Made by a program: the position numbers and the translations under genes
From: Streptomyces sp. Ag109_O5-1
Lineage (GTDB): Bacteria > Actinomycetota > Actinomycetes > Streptomycetales > Streptomycetaceae
Length of the DNA stretch: 64,000 nt
Direction: 5' to 3'
NCBI RefSeq assembly: GCF_003814875.1
Contig: NZ_RKQF01000001.1
Location: 4,526,001 to 4,590,000, forward strand
The notes under the pieces: generated by a model
The model's input: only the letters and a program-made list of their open reading frames with translations
What the model was told of the DNA's origin: nothing
The model's database searches: none
Part shown: in pieces, positions 53,008-62,588 of the stretch
How the letters are laid out: the number at the start of each line of letters is the position of its first letter
How positions within the stretch are numbered: the stretch's first letter is position 1

Positions 53008-55361
53008 ACGCCAGGCAGTGGTCCAGGGATCTGGCCATGGGGGTTCGGTTCGCCTTCGCGGGCGGGCGCGAGGGCTGGTTCCGGGCCACACTGACGGCGA
53101 TCGGCGTGGGCCTGGGGGTGGCGCTGCTGCTGCTCACCACGGCCATCCCGAACGCGCTCGCCGTGCGCCACCAGCGCGATGTGGCACGGGCGGACTACAC
53201 GTACGTCTTCGGCCACCCCATGAAGGCCGGCGAGAAGACGTTCGTCGTCGCGGACATCGACACCCCCTACCGCGGCGCCGACATCCGCGGCCGGATGATC
53301 CAGCGGGAGGGCGCGCAGGCGCCGGTACCGCCCGGGCTCACCAAGTACCCGGCGCCCGGCGAGATGGCCGTCTCACCCGCGCTGAAGCGGCTGCTGGGCT
53401 CCTCCGACGGAACGCTGCTGCGCGCCCGGCTGCCGTACCGGATCACCGCCACCATCGCGGAGAGCGGGCTGACCGGCTCCCAGGAGCTCGCCTACTACGC
53501 GGGCTCCGACAACCTCGCCGCCCACATCGACCCGCCGAACGTGGCCCGGATCGACCACTTCGGCAGCCCCAGGTCGCCGGACTCGGAGTCCGACCCGGTC
53601 CTCACCCTGCTCGTCCTCGTGGTGTTCGTGATCCTGCTGATGCCGGTCGGCGTGTTCGTCGCGGCCGCCGTCCGCTTCGGCGGCGAGCGCCGTGACCGGC
53701 GGCTGGCCGCGCTGCGGCTGGTCGGCTCCGACGGCTGGATGGTACGGCGGATCGCGGCCGGCGAGGCGATGGCGGGCGCGCTGCTCGGTCTTGTCCTCGG
53801 CGTCGGCTTCTTCCTGATCGGCCGTCAGCTCGCGGGCACCGCCGAGGTGTTCGGCACCAGCGTGTTCCCGAGTTATCTCAACCCCTCCCCCGTGCTGGCA
53901 GCGCTGGTGGCGGTCCTGGTCCCGGCGGCCGCCGTGCTGGTGACCCTGTTCACGCTGCGCGGGGTGGTCATCGAGCCGCTCGGCGTGGTGCGTACGGCGA
54001 AGCCCGCCCGCCGCCGGCTGTGGTGGCGGCTGCTGCTCCCGGTGGCCGGTCTGGCCGCGCTCTACCCGATGATCGGGCAGGGCCGCGGCGGGGGCAACTT
54101 CAACCAGTACCTCGTGACCGGTGGCGTCCTGCTCCTGCTGGTCGGCGTCACGGCGCTGCTGCCGTGGGTCGTGGAGACGGTCGTCGGCCGACTCGGCGAA
54201 GGCGCGGTCGCCTGGCAACTGGCCGTCCGGCGACTCCAGTTGAGCAGCGGTACGGCAGCCCGTATGGTCAACGGGATCGCGGTGGCGGTGGCCGGGGCGA
54301 TCGCGCTCCAGATGGTCTTCGCGGGCGTCGAGGCCGACTACACCAAGCGGACCACCAACGACCTGACCCGCGCGCAGATGTCGGTCCAGGTTCCGGACGG
54401 CGTCCAGGTGCCCGATGTCGCCAAGGCCATGACCGCCACCAAGGGGGTGCTGAAGGTGGTCTCCATCGCCGACGGCCAAGCCGGCGACAAGGACAAGGAC
54501 CCGAGCCAGACCGCCTCGGTGAGCGTCGGCAGTTGCGCCTCGCTGCGAGAGATCGCGACCCTGCCGTCCTGCCACGACGGCGACGCCTTCGCGCTGAAGG
54601 GCTCCGACTCCGAGACCGACTCCGAGACGGCGAAGCTGCTGACGGCCGCGGAGAAGCACGGCCGGACGCTTTACCTCAACCCCGCCTACGTCGGTGACAT
54701 CCACCACGGCGCCCTGAGCCGCTGGACGGTGCCGACGGGGCTGAAGCAGGCGGAGTCCCGCAAGGACCCCACCGGCTACGAGCGCGGCGGTTTCCTGCTC
54801 ACTCCGGGCGCACTGCCGCGCGGTGCCAGCACGGCGGTGCAGGGCGTGGTCTACCTGTCCATCGACTCCGGGGTGCGCGACGCCACGGAGTACGTGATCA
54901 ACACGGCGGTGCGGATCGACCCGCTGATGCAGCCGGAGACGCTGACCTCGGTCGAGCGGGACGGCCAGTTCGAATCCATCCGCACCGGGCTGTTCGTCGG
55001 CGCCGCCGCCGTACTGGCGCTGATCGGCGCGAGCCTGCTGGTCAGCCAACTGGAGCAGCTGCGCGAACGTAAGAAGCTGCTGTCGGCCCTGGTCGCCTTC
55101 GGCACCCGGCGCCGCACGCTGAGCCTGTCGGTGCTGTGGCAGACGGCGATCCCGATCGGGCTGGGCCTGCTGCTGGCCGGCGTGGTGGGGCTGACGCTCG
55201 GCACGGTACTGCTGAAGATGGTCGGCTCCACGGTGCGCGTGGACTGGCCGGGCGTGCTGGCGATGACCGGCTTCGGCGCGGCGGTCGTCCTCGCGGTGAC
55301 CCTGCTCAGCCTGCCGCCGCTGCTGCGGCTGATGCGCCCAGAGGGGCTGCGCACGGAGTAG
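53004..55361 (+). CDS. FtsX-like ABC transporter permease
   Basis: 785 residues. Helices at about 25-45, 205-230 (PVLTLLVLVVFVILLMPVGV), several between 255 and 400, one near 430 (GIAVAVAGAIALQMVFAGV), and the last three at about 655-780, with two large extracytoplasmic domains. The FtsX core 'ERRDRRLAALRLVGSDGWMV' appears at the first domain and 'RERKKLLSALVAFGTRRRTL' at the second. Such pairs often export peptides or antibiotics and are controlled by PadR. The substrate is unknown. Confidence 0.92.
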   Translation: MNARQWSRDLAMGVRFAFAGGREGWFRATLTAIGVGLGVALLLLTTAIPNALAVRHQRDVARADYTYVFGHPMKAGEKTFVVADIDTPYRGADIRGRMIQREGAQAPVPPGLTKYPAPGEMAVSPALKRLLGSSDGTLLRARLPYRITATIAESGLTGSQELAYYAGSDNLAAHIDPPNVARIDHFGSPRSPDSESDPVLTLLVLVVFVILLMPVGVFVAAAVRFGGERRDRRLAALRLVGSDGWMVRRIAAGEAMAGALLGLVLGVGFFLIGRQLAGTAEVFGTSVFPSYLNPSPVLAALVAVLVPAAAVLVTLFTLRGVVIEPLGVVRTAKPARRRLWWRLLLPVAGLAALYPMIGQGRGGGNFNQYLVTGGVLLLLVGVTALLPWVVETVVGRLGEGAVAWQLAVRRLQLSSGTAARMVNGIAVAVAGAIALQMVFAGVEADYTKRTTNDLTRAQMSVQVPDGVQVPDVAKAMTATKGVLKVVSIADGQAGDKDKDPSQTASVSVGSCASLREIATLPSCHDGDAFALKGSDSETDSETAKLLTAAEKHGRTLYLNPAYVGDIHHGALSRWTVPTGLKQAESRKDPTGYERGGFLLTPGALPRGASTAVQGVVYLSIDSGVRDATEYVINTAVRIDPLMQPETLTSVERDGQFESIRTGLFVGAAAVLALIGASLLVSQLEQLRERKKLLSALVAFGTRRRTLSLSVLWQTAIPIGLGLLLAGVVGLTLGTVLLKMVGSTVRVDWPGVLAMTGFGAAVVLAVTLLSLPPLLRLMRPEGLRTE

Positions 55362-55377
55362 CCGCGGCCTCCCCCTT

Positions 55378-55413
55378 CACATGGGCCCCTTCCCACCGGG
55401 AGGGGCCCATGTG
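55378..55413. terminator. Bidirectional terminator between convergent genes
   Basis: CACATGGGCCCCT (55378-55390) and AGGGGCCCATGTG (55401-55413), 13 perfect pairs, loop of 10. Between the permease stop and the roadblock-like gene stop. Confidence 0.9.
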
Positions 55414-55421
55414 CGGTGCGG

Positions 55422-55850
55422 TCACAGGCTGTGCTCCCGCACCACCCTCCGGGTCTGGGCGAACAGCATGCCGACGTTCACCGATTTACGGCAGACGACC
55501 ACGGCCACCACGTCCTGCTGCTCGTTCATACGGATGAACAGGTGGGTGAGATTGTCGCTGTTGACCAGGATCTCCTGGAAGAAGTGGTTGTCGGAGGTGA
55601 TGCCGCGGCGCTCCTTGAAGACGTCCTCGATCATCCCGACCGTCCGGCCCTGGAACAGGTCCAGGGTGGCGCCCGCCAGCAGGTCGAGGACCTCGGCCGG
55701 GTGGTTGTCGATCGTCTCGTACGCGAGCAGCATCCCGGTGGACATGTCGACCACTCCGGACGCGACGCACTCCGGCGCCTCGTTCCGCAGCGATTTGACC
55801 AGGCTCATCACCTGGTCCGAGAAACTTGCGGCCATGCGTTTCGTCGCCAT
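55422..55850 (-). CDS. Roadblock/LC7-like protein
   Basis: 142 residues: SDQVMSLVKSLRNEAPECVA, GVVDMSTGMLLAYETIDNHP, and a C-terminal FIRMNEQQDVVAVVVCRKSV strand region, the layout of Roadblock/LC7 proteins that bind or regulate small GTPases. Four bases after the second roadblock gene. ATG 55848-55850. It forms an operon with the two genes upstream; no small GTPase gene is nearby, so the partner is elsewhere or absent. Confidence 0.78.
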   Translation of the reverse strand: MATKRMAASFSDQVMSLVKSLRNEAPECVASGVVDMSTGMLLAYETIDNHPAEVLDLLAGATLDLFQGRTVGMIEDVFKERRGITSDNHFFQEILVNSDNLTHLFIRMNEQQDVVAVVVCRKSVNVGMLFAQTRRVVREHSL

Positions 55851-55854
55851 CCCT

Positions 55855-56241
55855 TCACACTCCCTCTGGAGCCTTCTCGGTGAGGATCGAGCCGATGCGG
55901 TCGAGGGCCGGATGGGTCGCCCGGTGCAGGCGGTCCACGTCCATCCCCTCGTCGCCGAGGACGACCATCAGGGCGGTGTCGCCGACGGCGTAGAAGGCGA
56001 CGCAGCCGTGGCTGCCGTACGTCACCGTCTGCCGCAGCACACCGCGCGCGGTGGCCTCGGCGGTGCGGCGCGCAAGGCCGAGGCCGGCGGCCGCGAGGGC
56101 GGCGAGGCCCTCCGGATCGATGGAATTCGCCGTGTCGGCGGCTATCAGCATTCCGTCGGCCGCCGCCAGGGCCGTGTCGGTGATTCCGGTGACCCGTTCG
56201 CGCAGCCCGCGCATTTCCTGCGCCAGGGCTTCGTGATCCAT
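55855..56241 (-). CDS. Roadblock/LC7 domain protein
   Basis: 128 residues: VTGITDTALAAADGMLIAAD, then GLAALAAAGLGLARRTAEAT, GVLRQTVTYGSHGCVAFYAV and GDTALMVVLGDEGMDVDRLH, a complete roadblock fold. ATG 56239-56241. Second gene of the three-gene operon. Confidence 0.85.
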   Translation of the reverse strand: MDHEALAQEMRGLRERVTGITDTALAAADGMLIAADTANSIDPEGLAALAAAGLGLARRTAEATARGVLRQTVTYGSHGCVAFYAVGDTALMVVLGDEGMDVDRLHRATHPALDRIGSILTEKAPEGV

Positions 56242-56300
56242 GTGCTCAACTCCCTTGTTCCTGACTGAATTCGACCGCTACGGCAATCAACCCGCGCTTC

Positions 56301-57218
56301 TCATTTGGCGGTTCCGTGCCGGAGCCGGAAGAACCCTTTCCAGCTCGCCCCGCTCTTGGACGGGCCGAGGGCTTCGGTGATGCCGCTGGCGCCCGGCTCG
56401 CGGCGCGGCAGTTCGGCGGGGACGGGGATCGGCTCCGGAGCCGGCGGCGGGGGCGGGGGCGGGGGCGGCGTTTCCCGGTGCCGTACGACCGGTGCCCGCA
56501 CCGGCATCCGGATCGGGATCGGTGCGGTCGGGCCGGCGCACTCCAGCAGCCCCTCGCCGAGCATCCGGGCGACCTCCACTGTGACCGTGTAGACCCCGCG
56601 CCCGGTGCGGAAGGCCAGGTCGCGGGCGGTGCGGCGGCCGTCGGCGTGGCCCATCAGCTCCCGCTGCAGCGGGGTGAGGGGGCGGTCGACCGCGGCGGGC
56701 AGCGGGCGTTCCCGGTCGGGGCGCACGGGGTGGGGCAGGGCGGCCAGGGCGGCCAGTTTGCGGTTCGCCTCCTGGAGCAGCCGGGCGGGCGGCTCGCCGA
56801 CGGCGACGGGGGCGTACGGCTCGGTGCCGAGGACCGCCTCGCAGCCGTCCACCCGGCCGGCGACGATGGCGAAGGCCGCGTCCTGCAGCGCCATCACGCA
56901 GACCACTCTGAGCTGGGCCGCCCCCGCGTAGCCGTGGGCGATCAGGCCGGCGACCGGCCAGCGGGCCCCGCCGGACTCCCGTACCAGCTCGGCCCACTGC
57001 TCGCCGTCGATGCGGTCGGAGCGCAGCAGCAGCGCCTCGGGGCCGGGGGCGCCGGGGCTGTCGGCTGCGACCACCAGCCCGGCGCGCAGATGGAAGGCAC
57101 CGCCCGGGCTGCCCGGCACCCGCAGTTCTCCGCTGAATCCCTCGCGTCCGCACGCGATCAGGGCGTGCGCGAGCCGGCCGTAACCGGCCCTGCCGAGGGG
57201 ATCCCGAACCTCCGACAT
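56301..57218 (-). CDS. DUF4388-like regulator with Pro-rich tail
   Basis: About 305 residues. The start GRLAHALIACGREGFSGELR followed by GAFHLRAGLVVAADSPGAPG is the DUF4388/PATAN-like domain, which works with response regulators and small GTPase systems. A middle helix-turn-helix-like region (LTPLQRELMGHADGRRTARD, LAFRTGRGVYTVTVEVARML) and a Pro-rich linker with ten prolines in a row follow. ATG 57216-57218 has AAGGGGGG just upstream; upstream starts are possible. First gene of the roadblock operon. Confidence 0.7.
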   Translation of the reverse strand: MSEVRDPLGRAGYGRLAHALIACGREGFSGELRVPGSPGGAFHLRAGLVVAADSPGAPGPEALLLRSDRIDGEQWAELVRESGGARWPVAGLIAHGYAGAAQLRVVCVMALQDAAFAIVAGRVDGCEAVLGTEPYAPVAVGEPPARLLQEANRKLAALAALPHPVRPDRERPLPAAVDRPLTPLQRELMGHADGRRTARDLAFRTGRGVYTVTVEVARMLGEGLLECAGPTAPIPIRMPVRAPVVRHRETPPPPPPPPPAPEPIPVPAELPRREPGASGITEALGPSKSGASWKGFFRLRHGTAK

Positions 57219-57404
57219 CGCCCCCCTTGGCATATCGGCATTTCGCACAGACGCCTGACGCGTCGCACCGAGGAGGTAGGTGTATCAGTTCGAGAGCGCA
57301 TTCCAGCGACGGATTTCCCACCTGTCGCCGGCTGATGGAAGTTGGACTATTAGGCCACTCAAATCACTTTGTTCGACACTCATTTGATCGAACGGAGGGC
57401 GAAG

Positions 57405-58838
57405 TCAGGCACCCCCGCCGAGGAGTTGGTCATCATGCGCGGCCGCATCCTCGATCTCCTCGATCTCCTCGATCTCCTCGACCGCCTCGGCCCTCTCGGT
57501 CTCCTCGGGATCGCCGACGGGGGCCGGTTCGGGTGGTGGGGCGCCGTCGTCGGGCTCCGCGTCCACGTACCACTCGTTGGAGTACTGGCGCAGATAGCTG
57601 ACCACCGTGTTCGAGACCGCCACCAGCGGTACGGCCACCACCGCGCCGCCGATGCCCGCGACCATGCCGCCGGCCGCGACCGAGAGGACCACCGCGAGGG
57701 GGTGGACGCGGACGGCCCTGCCGAGGATGAACGGCTGGAGGATGTGGCCCTCGATCTGCTGCACCGCGAGGACCACGGCCAGGGTCATGACCGCCGTGAA
57801 CACGCCCTGGGTGACCAGCGCGACCACCACCGCCAGGGCCCCGGAGGCGACCGCGCCGACCAGCGGGATGAAGGAGAACAGGAAGATGAAAACGGCGAGC
57901 GGGACGGCCATCGGGACGTTCAGGAAGTAGATGCCCAGGCCGATGCAGATGGCGTCGATGAGGGCGACCAGGACCGTGCCCCGGACGTAGGCGGTGAGCG
58001 TACGCCAGGCACGCGGGCCGGCGCCGCCGACGCCCTCACGGGCGGCGGAGGGGACGAGCTTCAGGAACCACTGCCAGATGCGCGCGCCGTCGTACAGCAG
58101 GAAGAGCGTCGAGAAGAAGACCAGCAGGATGCCGGTCAGGGCCTCCACGACGACCTGGACGCCCTCCAGGCCGAACGACGTTATCTGGTCGGTGTTGGCG
58201 CCGATCGCCTCGCGGAGGTTCTTGGCGATCTGGTTGATCTGTTTGTCGGTGACGTGGAACGGGCTCTTCAGCAGCCAGTCGCGCAGATCGTCGATGCCGC
58301 TCTGGATCTGGTTGGAGAGCGTGTCGGTGTTCTCCATGACCTGCCAGATCACGAACCAGCCCATCAGGCCGATCACCACGAACCCCAGGATCGCGGTGAG
58401 TGCGGTGGCCGGGCCGCGCGGCACCCCGCGGCGGCACAGCCAGGCGACCGTGGGCTGGAGCAGCGCGGTGACCAGCAGCGCGATGACGAAGGCGAAGACG
58501 ACCAGTTGTACGGCGCTGATGACCCGCATCAGGACCCAGACCGTGCCGGCCAGCACCAGCAGCCGCCAGCCGGCCTCGGCGGCGACCCGTACGGCCCAGG
58601 GGACGGCCGTCACGGGGTCGGGGCGGGGGCGGGGGCTGGTCGGAGGCTTCCGGGCGGCGGGCACGGGCGTGGAGGCGGAGGCGGAGGCCGGGACGGGTGA
58701 CGCCGCCGGCACGGGCGCGGGCGCTGGGGGCGGTTCCGGCTCGGTGCGCTCCACCTCGGCCCTGCGCTCGTCCAACCGCTCGCCCATCTCGGTGAGTCCC
58801 GCACCGAGCCGGCCGAGCCACTCCGGCACTCGCGACAT
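57405..58838 (-). CDS. AI-2E family transporter
   Basis: 477 residues. A cytoplasmic N-terminus of about 85 residues rich in Pro/Ala, then the AI-2E exporter core with paired helices (VVFAFVIALLVTALLQPTVA, ALTAILGFVVIGLMGWFVIW), the amphipathic central region and ILQPFILGRAVRVHPLAVVL, the conserved C-terminal helix pair. The C-terminal tail has (EEI)n repeats from a 9-bp repeat at about 57449-57481. Likely a metabolite or ion/proton-coupled exporter; AI-2 itself is not implied. ATG 58836-58838. Confidence 0.93.
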   Translation of the reverse strand: MSRVPEWLGRLGAGLTEMGERLDERRAEVERTEPEPPPAPAPVPAASPVPASASASTPVPAARKPPTSPRPRPDPVTAVPWAVRVAAEAGWRLLVLAGTVWVLMRVISAVQLVVFAFVIALLVTALLQPTVAWLCRRGVPRGPATALTAILGFVVIGLMGWFVIWQVMENTDTLSNQIQSGIDDLRDWLLKSPFHVTDKQINQIAKNLREAIGANTDQITSFGLEGVQVVVEALTGILLVFFSTLFLLYDGARIWQWFLKLVPSAAREGVGGAGPRAWRTLTAYVRGTVLVALIDAICIGLGIYFLNVPMAVPLAVFIFLFSFIPLVGAVASGALAVVVALVTQGVFTAVMTLAVVLAVQQIEGHILQPFILGRAVRVHPLAVVLSVAAGGMVAGIGGAVVAVPLVAVSNTVVSYLRQYSNEWYVDAEPDDGAPPPEPAPVGDPEETERAEAVEEIEEIEEIEDAAAHDDQLLGGGA

Positions 58839-58917
58839 GATCCGCCCTCTTCCCCCGCGTCCTCGGGTGCTCCTCACCACTCCCCCCTGGAGTCGTTCGG
58901 TCCGACCGTACAGGGCG

Positions 58918-58950
58918 ACAGCCCCTCCCCCTAGGACGGGGAGGGGCTGT
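58918..58950. terminator. Terminator of the SLT transglycosylase gene
   Basis: ACAGCCCCTCCCC (58918-58930) and GGGGAGGGGCTGT (58938-58950), 13 perfect pairs, loop CTAGGAC, 24 bases beyond the SLT stop on the minus strand. Confidence 0.9.
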
Positions 58951-58974
58951 CGGAGGTTGAGAAAGAGGTGTGTC

Positions 58975-59661
58975 TCAGTACCAGCCGTTGGCCAGGTGGA
59001 ACTGCCAGGCGGCACACGGGCTGCCGTACCGGCTGTTCATGTAGTTGAGACCCCACTTGATCTGGGTGGCCGGGTTGGTCTGCCAGTCGGCGCCGGCGGA
59101 GGACATCTTGGAGCCGGGCAGGGCCTGCACGAGACCGTAGGCGCCGGAGGAGGCGTTGACGGCCTGGTAGTTCCAGCTGGACTCGGTGTTCACGATGTCG
59201 CTGAAGCACTGGTACTGACCGGACGCGACCATCTGCTTGGCCATCGCCTGGACCTGCGCGACCGTGTACGAGCTCTGGACCGGGAAGCTGGACGCGGAAC
59301 GGCTGGCCTCCGTCTTGGCCTGGGCGCGCTCCTTGGCCTCCTTCGCCGCCTGCTCGGCCGCGGCCTTCTTGGCGGTCGCGGTCTTGGCGGCTGCCACGCG
59401 GGCGGCCTGCTCGGCGTCCTTCTTGGCGCTCGCGTCGGCCTGGATGGCCACGGCGTCGGCCTGCTGCGTCAGGGAAGCGGTCTGCACCGTCGCCTGCTGA
59501 CCTGCGGGCAGGTCGGCCAGGAGCGTGGTGTCGGCTGCTGTCGCCTCTGCGTCGTTGTTCGGCTGCGCCACGCTGCCCGAGGCAACACCGACGACGCTTC
59601 CGACAGCGGTGACCGCGGTGGCCGATGCCACTGCGAATCCCCGGACCGAAATCCGGCTCAC
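58975..59661 (-). CDS. Secreted lytic transglycosylase-like protein (SLT domain)
   Basis: 228 residues. A signal peptide (SVRGFAVASATAVTAVGSVV), then an Ala/Lys-rich coiled coil of about 75 residues (KKDAEQAARVAAAKTATAKK), and a C-terminal SLT domain with E160 in VNTESSWNYQAVNASSGAYG as the catalytic acid. Cleaves peptidoglycan at the cell surface. GTG 59659-59661 has GGAAGG upstream. It is preceded by a long leader (59662-59960) that may hold a riboregulator, as other Streptomyces wall hydrolase genes do. Confidence 0.9.
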   Translation of the reverse strand: MSRISVRGFAVASATAVTAVGSVVGVASGSVAQPNNDAEATAADTTLLADLPAGQQATVQTASLTQQADAVAIQADASAKKDAEQAARVAAAKTATAKKAAAEQAAKEAKERAQAKTEASRSASSFPVQSSYTVAQVQAMAKQMVASGQYQCFSDIVNTESSWNYQAVNASSGAYGLVQALPGSKMSSAGADWQTNPATQIKWGLNYMNSRYGSPCAAWQFHLANGWY

Positions 59662-60079
59662 ACGGTTTCCTTCCAGCAGCGCCCGCTTGGGTGACCCTGG
59701 CGGACGCAATCGTGCCCCTGGCGCTGGCCTCCTCACTACTTGGGTCACGGGAGACACGGGCCCGGTGGGCAACTCCCTCGAAGGGAGCGCCGCGTGGTGC
59801 TCGGGCGGCATACGACGTCGCTATGGAATTGATGTGGCGCTTCTGTTGTTCCGTACCGCTGGGGGTACAGGTGTGTCGTATGCGGGGCCTGACAGGAGTG
59901 AGACTCTGCCGTAACCGGACGCCGGGAGGCAATTCCGAGTTGCGTGTGAAAGCTCACATCCCGTTTCCCCCCGGGGATTTCAGGAAACCGCCACACGCGA
60001 AGGCGCCGCCCGACTAGGCTCAGGGCCTTTGCCGGACGGCGCCAACCGGTGGGTAATCAACCCAAGTTGGACACGGCGA
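59662..60079 (-). promoter_or_regulatory. Long leader of the SLT gene
   Basis: 418 bases with no gene. On the minus strand GTGACCC (near 59740) can pair at a distance with GGGTCAC (near 59693), enclosing smaller hairpins such as GGCCAGCGCC. The layout suggests a structured 5' UTR of about 200-250 nt. I could not match it to the c-di-AMP (ydaO) consensus that precedes some Streptomyces wall-hydrolase genes. Confidence 0.4.
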
Positions 60080-61405
60080 TCAGATGTGCCCGTCCTCCAG
60101 CATTTCGGTCACAAGTGCGGCGATCTGGGACCTCTCGGACCGGTTCAGGGTGACATGCGCGAAGAGCGGATGCCCCTTCAGCTTCTCCACCACGGCGACC
60201 ACACCGTCGTATCGTCCCACCCGCAGATTGTCCCTTTGCGCCACATCATGGGTCAGAACGACCCGTGAATTCGCGCCGATCCGGGACAGAACGGTCAGCA
60301 GGACGTTCCGTTCCAGCGACTGGGCCTCGTCCACGATCACGAAGGCGTCATGGAGGGAACGGCCGCGGATGTGGGTGAGCGGCAGCACCTCCAGCATCCC
60401 GCGGGCGGTGACCTCCTCGATGACCTCGCGGCTGGTGACCGCGGAGAGCGTGTCGAAGACCGCCTGCGCCCAGGGGCTCATCTTCTCCGCCTCGGAACCG
60501 GGCAGATAGCCCAGCTCCTGGCCGCCGACCGCGTAGAGCGGACGGAAGACCATCACCTTCTGGTGCTGGCGGCGCTCCAGGACCGCCTCCAGCCCCGCGC
60601 ACAGCGCCAGCGCCGACTTGCCGGTGCCGGCCCGGCCGCCCATCGACACGATGCCGACGTCCGGGTCGAGCAGCAGATCGAGCGCGATGCGCTGCTCGGC
60701 ACTGCGGCCCTTGATGCCGAACGCCTCCCGGTCGCCCCGCACCACCCGGATGTTGCCCTCGGCCGTCACCCGGCCGAGCGCCTTGCCGCGCTCCGACTGG
60801 ATGGTCAGACCGGTGTGCACGGGGAGGTCCGCGGCCTCCGGGGCGTACACATGGCCTTCCTCGAAGAGGATGTCCACCTGTTCGCCGGACAGGGTCAGTT
60901 CGGACATTCCGGTCCAGCCGGAGGAGTCCGTGATGGCGAGTTCGGCGCGGTACTCCTCGGCGAGGAGGCCGACCGACGACGCCTTGATCCTGAGCGGCAG
61001 GTCCTTCGAGACGACGGTGACGTCGTACCCCTCGGCCTGCAGATTCCGGGCCACCGCGAGGATGCGGGAGTCGTTGTCCCCCAGGCGGTAGCCGCTCGGC
61101 AGCACACTGGGGTCCGAGTGGTTGAGCTCGACACGGATCGTGCCGCCGAGATCGCCGATCGGGATGGGGGCGTCGAGACGGCCGTGCCGGACCCGGTAGT
61201 CGTCGAGCAGGCGCAGTGCCTGCCGGGCGAAGTAACCGAGTTCGGGATGGTGCCTCTTGGCCTCCAGTTCCGTGACCACGACGATCGGGAGCACTACCTC
61301 GTGCTCCTCGAAGCGGGCCATGGCGTTCGGGTCGGCCAGCAGGACGCTGGTGTCGAGAACATAGGTGCGCCGGTCGGACTTGCGGCGCGTTGTGCTGGTC
61401 ACCAC
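60080..61405 (-). CDS. PIN-PhoH (PhoH2) protein
   Basis: 441 residues. An N-terminal PIN nuclease domain (RTYVLDTSVLLADPNAMARF, VVVTELEAKRHHPELGYFAR, NDSRILAVARNLQAEGYDVT) and a C-terminal PhoH ATPase (GRAGTGKSALALCAGLEAVL, THIRGRSLHDAFVIVDEAQS, SRIGANSRVVLTHDVAQRDN). PhoH2 proteins are RNA helicases with a linked PIN nuclease. GTG 61403-61405; a second GTG directly follows. Single gene between the SLT leader and the cis-prenyl transferase. Confidence 0.94.
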   Translation of the reverse strand: MVTSTTRRKSDRRTYVLDTSVLLADPNAMARFEEHEVVLPIVVVTELEAKRHHPELGYFARQALRLLDDYRVRHGRLDAPIPIGDLGGTIRVELNHSDPSVLPSGYRLGDNDSRILAVARNLQAEGYDVTVVSKDLPLRIKASSVGLLAEEYRAELAITDSSGWTGMSELTLSGEQVDILFEEGHVYAPEAADLPVHTGLTIQSERGKALGRVTAEGNIRVVRGDREAFGIKGRSAEQRIALDLLLDPDVGIVSMGGRAGTGKSALALCAGLEAVLERRQHQKVMVFRPLYAVGGQELGYLPGSEAEKMSPWAQAVFDTLSAVTSREVIEEVTARGMLEVLPLTHIRGRSLHDAFVIVDEAQSLERNVLLTVLSRIGANSRVVLTHDVAQRDNLRVGRYDGVVAVVEKLKGHPLFAHVTLNRSERSQIAALVTEMLEDGHI

Positions 61406-61814
61406 GGAAGGACGTACCCCCTCGGATGAGGTCGGGGAGCGACGAAAGCGAGCTGGACCGGTCGACGGCCGCCCTGCACGGGCCGAAAACCGGCCCCCCG
61501 CTGCTTCTTCCGTGCCGTGACCGCACGGTCGGGCTGGTGCAAAGGGCCTCCCGGGCGGACGGCCCCGAGCCGCCCGCTGAGATCCGATGCCCGTGGTTCG
61601 GGCATCGACCTGCTTGGCTTATGCCCTCGAACATGCGCCGCCATGCAACGGTCTGCAACGACGCGCAGGTGAACTCCGCGTTACTCGCGCCCCGAAATGG
61701 GTGATTTACGCCTCATGGGTGACGTGAGGTCATCCACCGTGACGGATGGGTCATCCAGCGTGACGGCCCCGCCTGGCATCGTATGCCGTGTTGACGACCG
61801 CCGTCACGATGAGG
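61406..61814. other. Intergenic region upstream of the PIN-PhoH gene, with a 21-bp-period direct repeat
   Basis: 409 bases without a gene. GGTCATCCACCGTGACGG (61728-61745) and GGTCATCCAGCGTGACGG (61749-61766) differ at one base, a possible pair of regulator sites between the divergent or tandem promoters. Nothing else recognised. Confidence 0.5.
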
Positions 61815-62588
61815 TCACCCGCCGTAGCGGCGGTGGCGGGCCGCGTAGTCACGCAGGGCGCGCAGGAAGTCGACCTTGCGGAACGCGGGCCAGAAGACCT
61901 CGCAGAAGTAGTACTCGGAGTGCGCGGTCTGCCAGAGCATGAATCCGGACAGCCGCTGCTCGCCGCTGGTGCGGATCACCAGGTCCGGGTAGGGCTGGGC
62001 GCCGGTGTAGAGGTGACGGCCGATCATGTCGACGTCGACGGAGTCGGCGAGGGCCTCCATCGAGACGCCCTTGTCGTTCGCGTCGAGGATCATCGAGCGG
62101 ACGGCGTCGGCGATCTCCTGGCGGCCGCCGTAGCCGATGGCGACGTTCACCAGTATTCCCTCGACGTGCGCGGTGGCCTCCTCGGCCTCCTTCAGCGCGG
62201 TCTGCATCTGCGAGGGCAGCAGGTCGGGGGTGCCGACATGGTGGACACGCCAGCGGCCGTCGGCGGCGAGGGTGCGGACGACGTCCTCGATGATGCCGAG
62301 GAGGGGGACCAACTCCTCCTTGGCACGGTCGAAGTTGTCCGTGGACAGCAGCCAGAGGGTGACGACCTCGACATCGGTCTCGGAGCACCAGCCGAGGAAT
62401 TCCTCGATCTTCTCGGCGCCGGCGCGGTGGCCGTGCACGGTGGTGGAGCCCGCGGCCTTCGCCCAGCGGCGGTTGCCGTCCATGATGACGCCGATGTGCT
62501 TGGGCACCTGTGCGTGGTCCAGGTGGCCTTCCACCCGGCGCGCGTAGAGCCTGACGAGCAGGCCGCGCAGCTTGTCGCGCAGGTTCAC
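61815..62588 (-). CDS. uppS: Isoprenyl (cis-prenyl) transferase
   Basis: 257 residues. HIGVIMDGNRRWAKAAG with the catalytic Asp, HRAGAEKIEEFLGWCSETDV, DLVIRTSGEQRLSGFMLWQ and SEYYFCEVFWPAFRKVDFLR are the UppS signatures. Makes undecaprenyl or shorter cis-prenyl diphosphates. Streptomyces often have more than one such gene, so this copy may be the second one and its chain length is unsure. GTG 62586-62588. Confidence 0.94.
   Translation of the reverse strand: MNLRDKLRGLLVRLYARRVEGHLDHAQVPKHIGVIMDGNRRWAKAAGSTTVHGHRAGAEKIEEFLGWCSETDVEVVTLWLLSTDNFDRAKEELVPLLGIIEDVVRTLAADGRWRVHHVGTPDLLPSQMQTALKEAEEATAHVEGILVNVAIGYGGRQEIADAVRSMILDANDKGVSMEALADSVDVDMIGRHLYTGAQPYPDLVIRTSGEQRLSGFMLWQTAHSEYYFCEVFWPAFRKVDFLRALRDYAARHRRYGG

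Noticed and set aside
59662..59960. c-di-AMP (ydaO) riboswitch upstream of the SLT gene
   Set aside because: The conserved sequence blocks could not be recognised by eye, so only a possible structured leader is reported.
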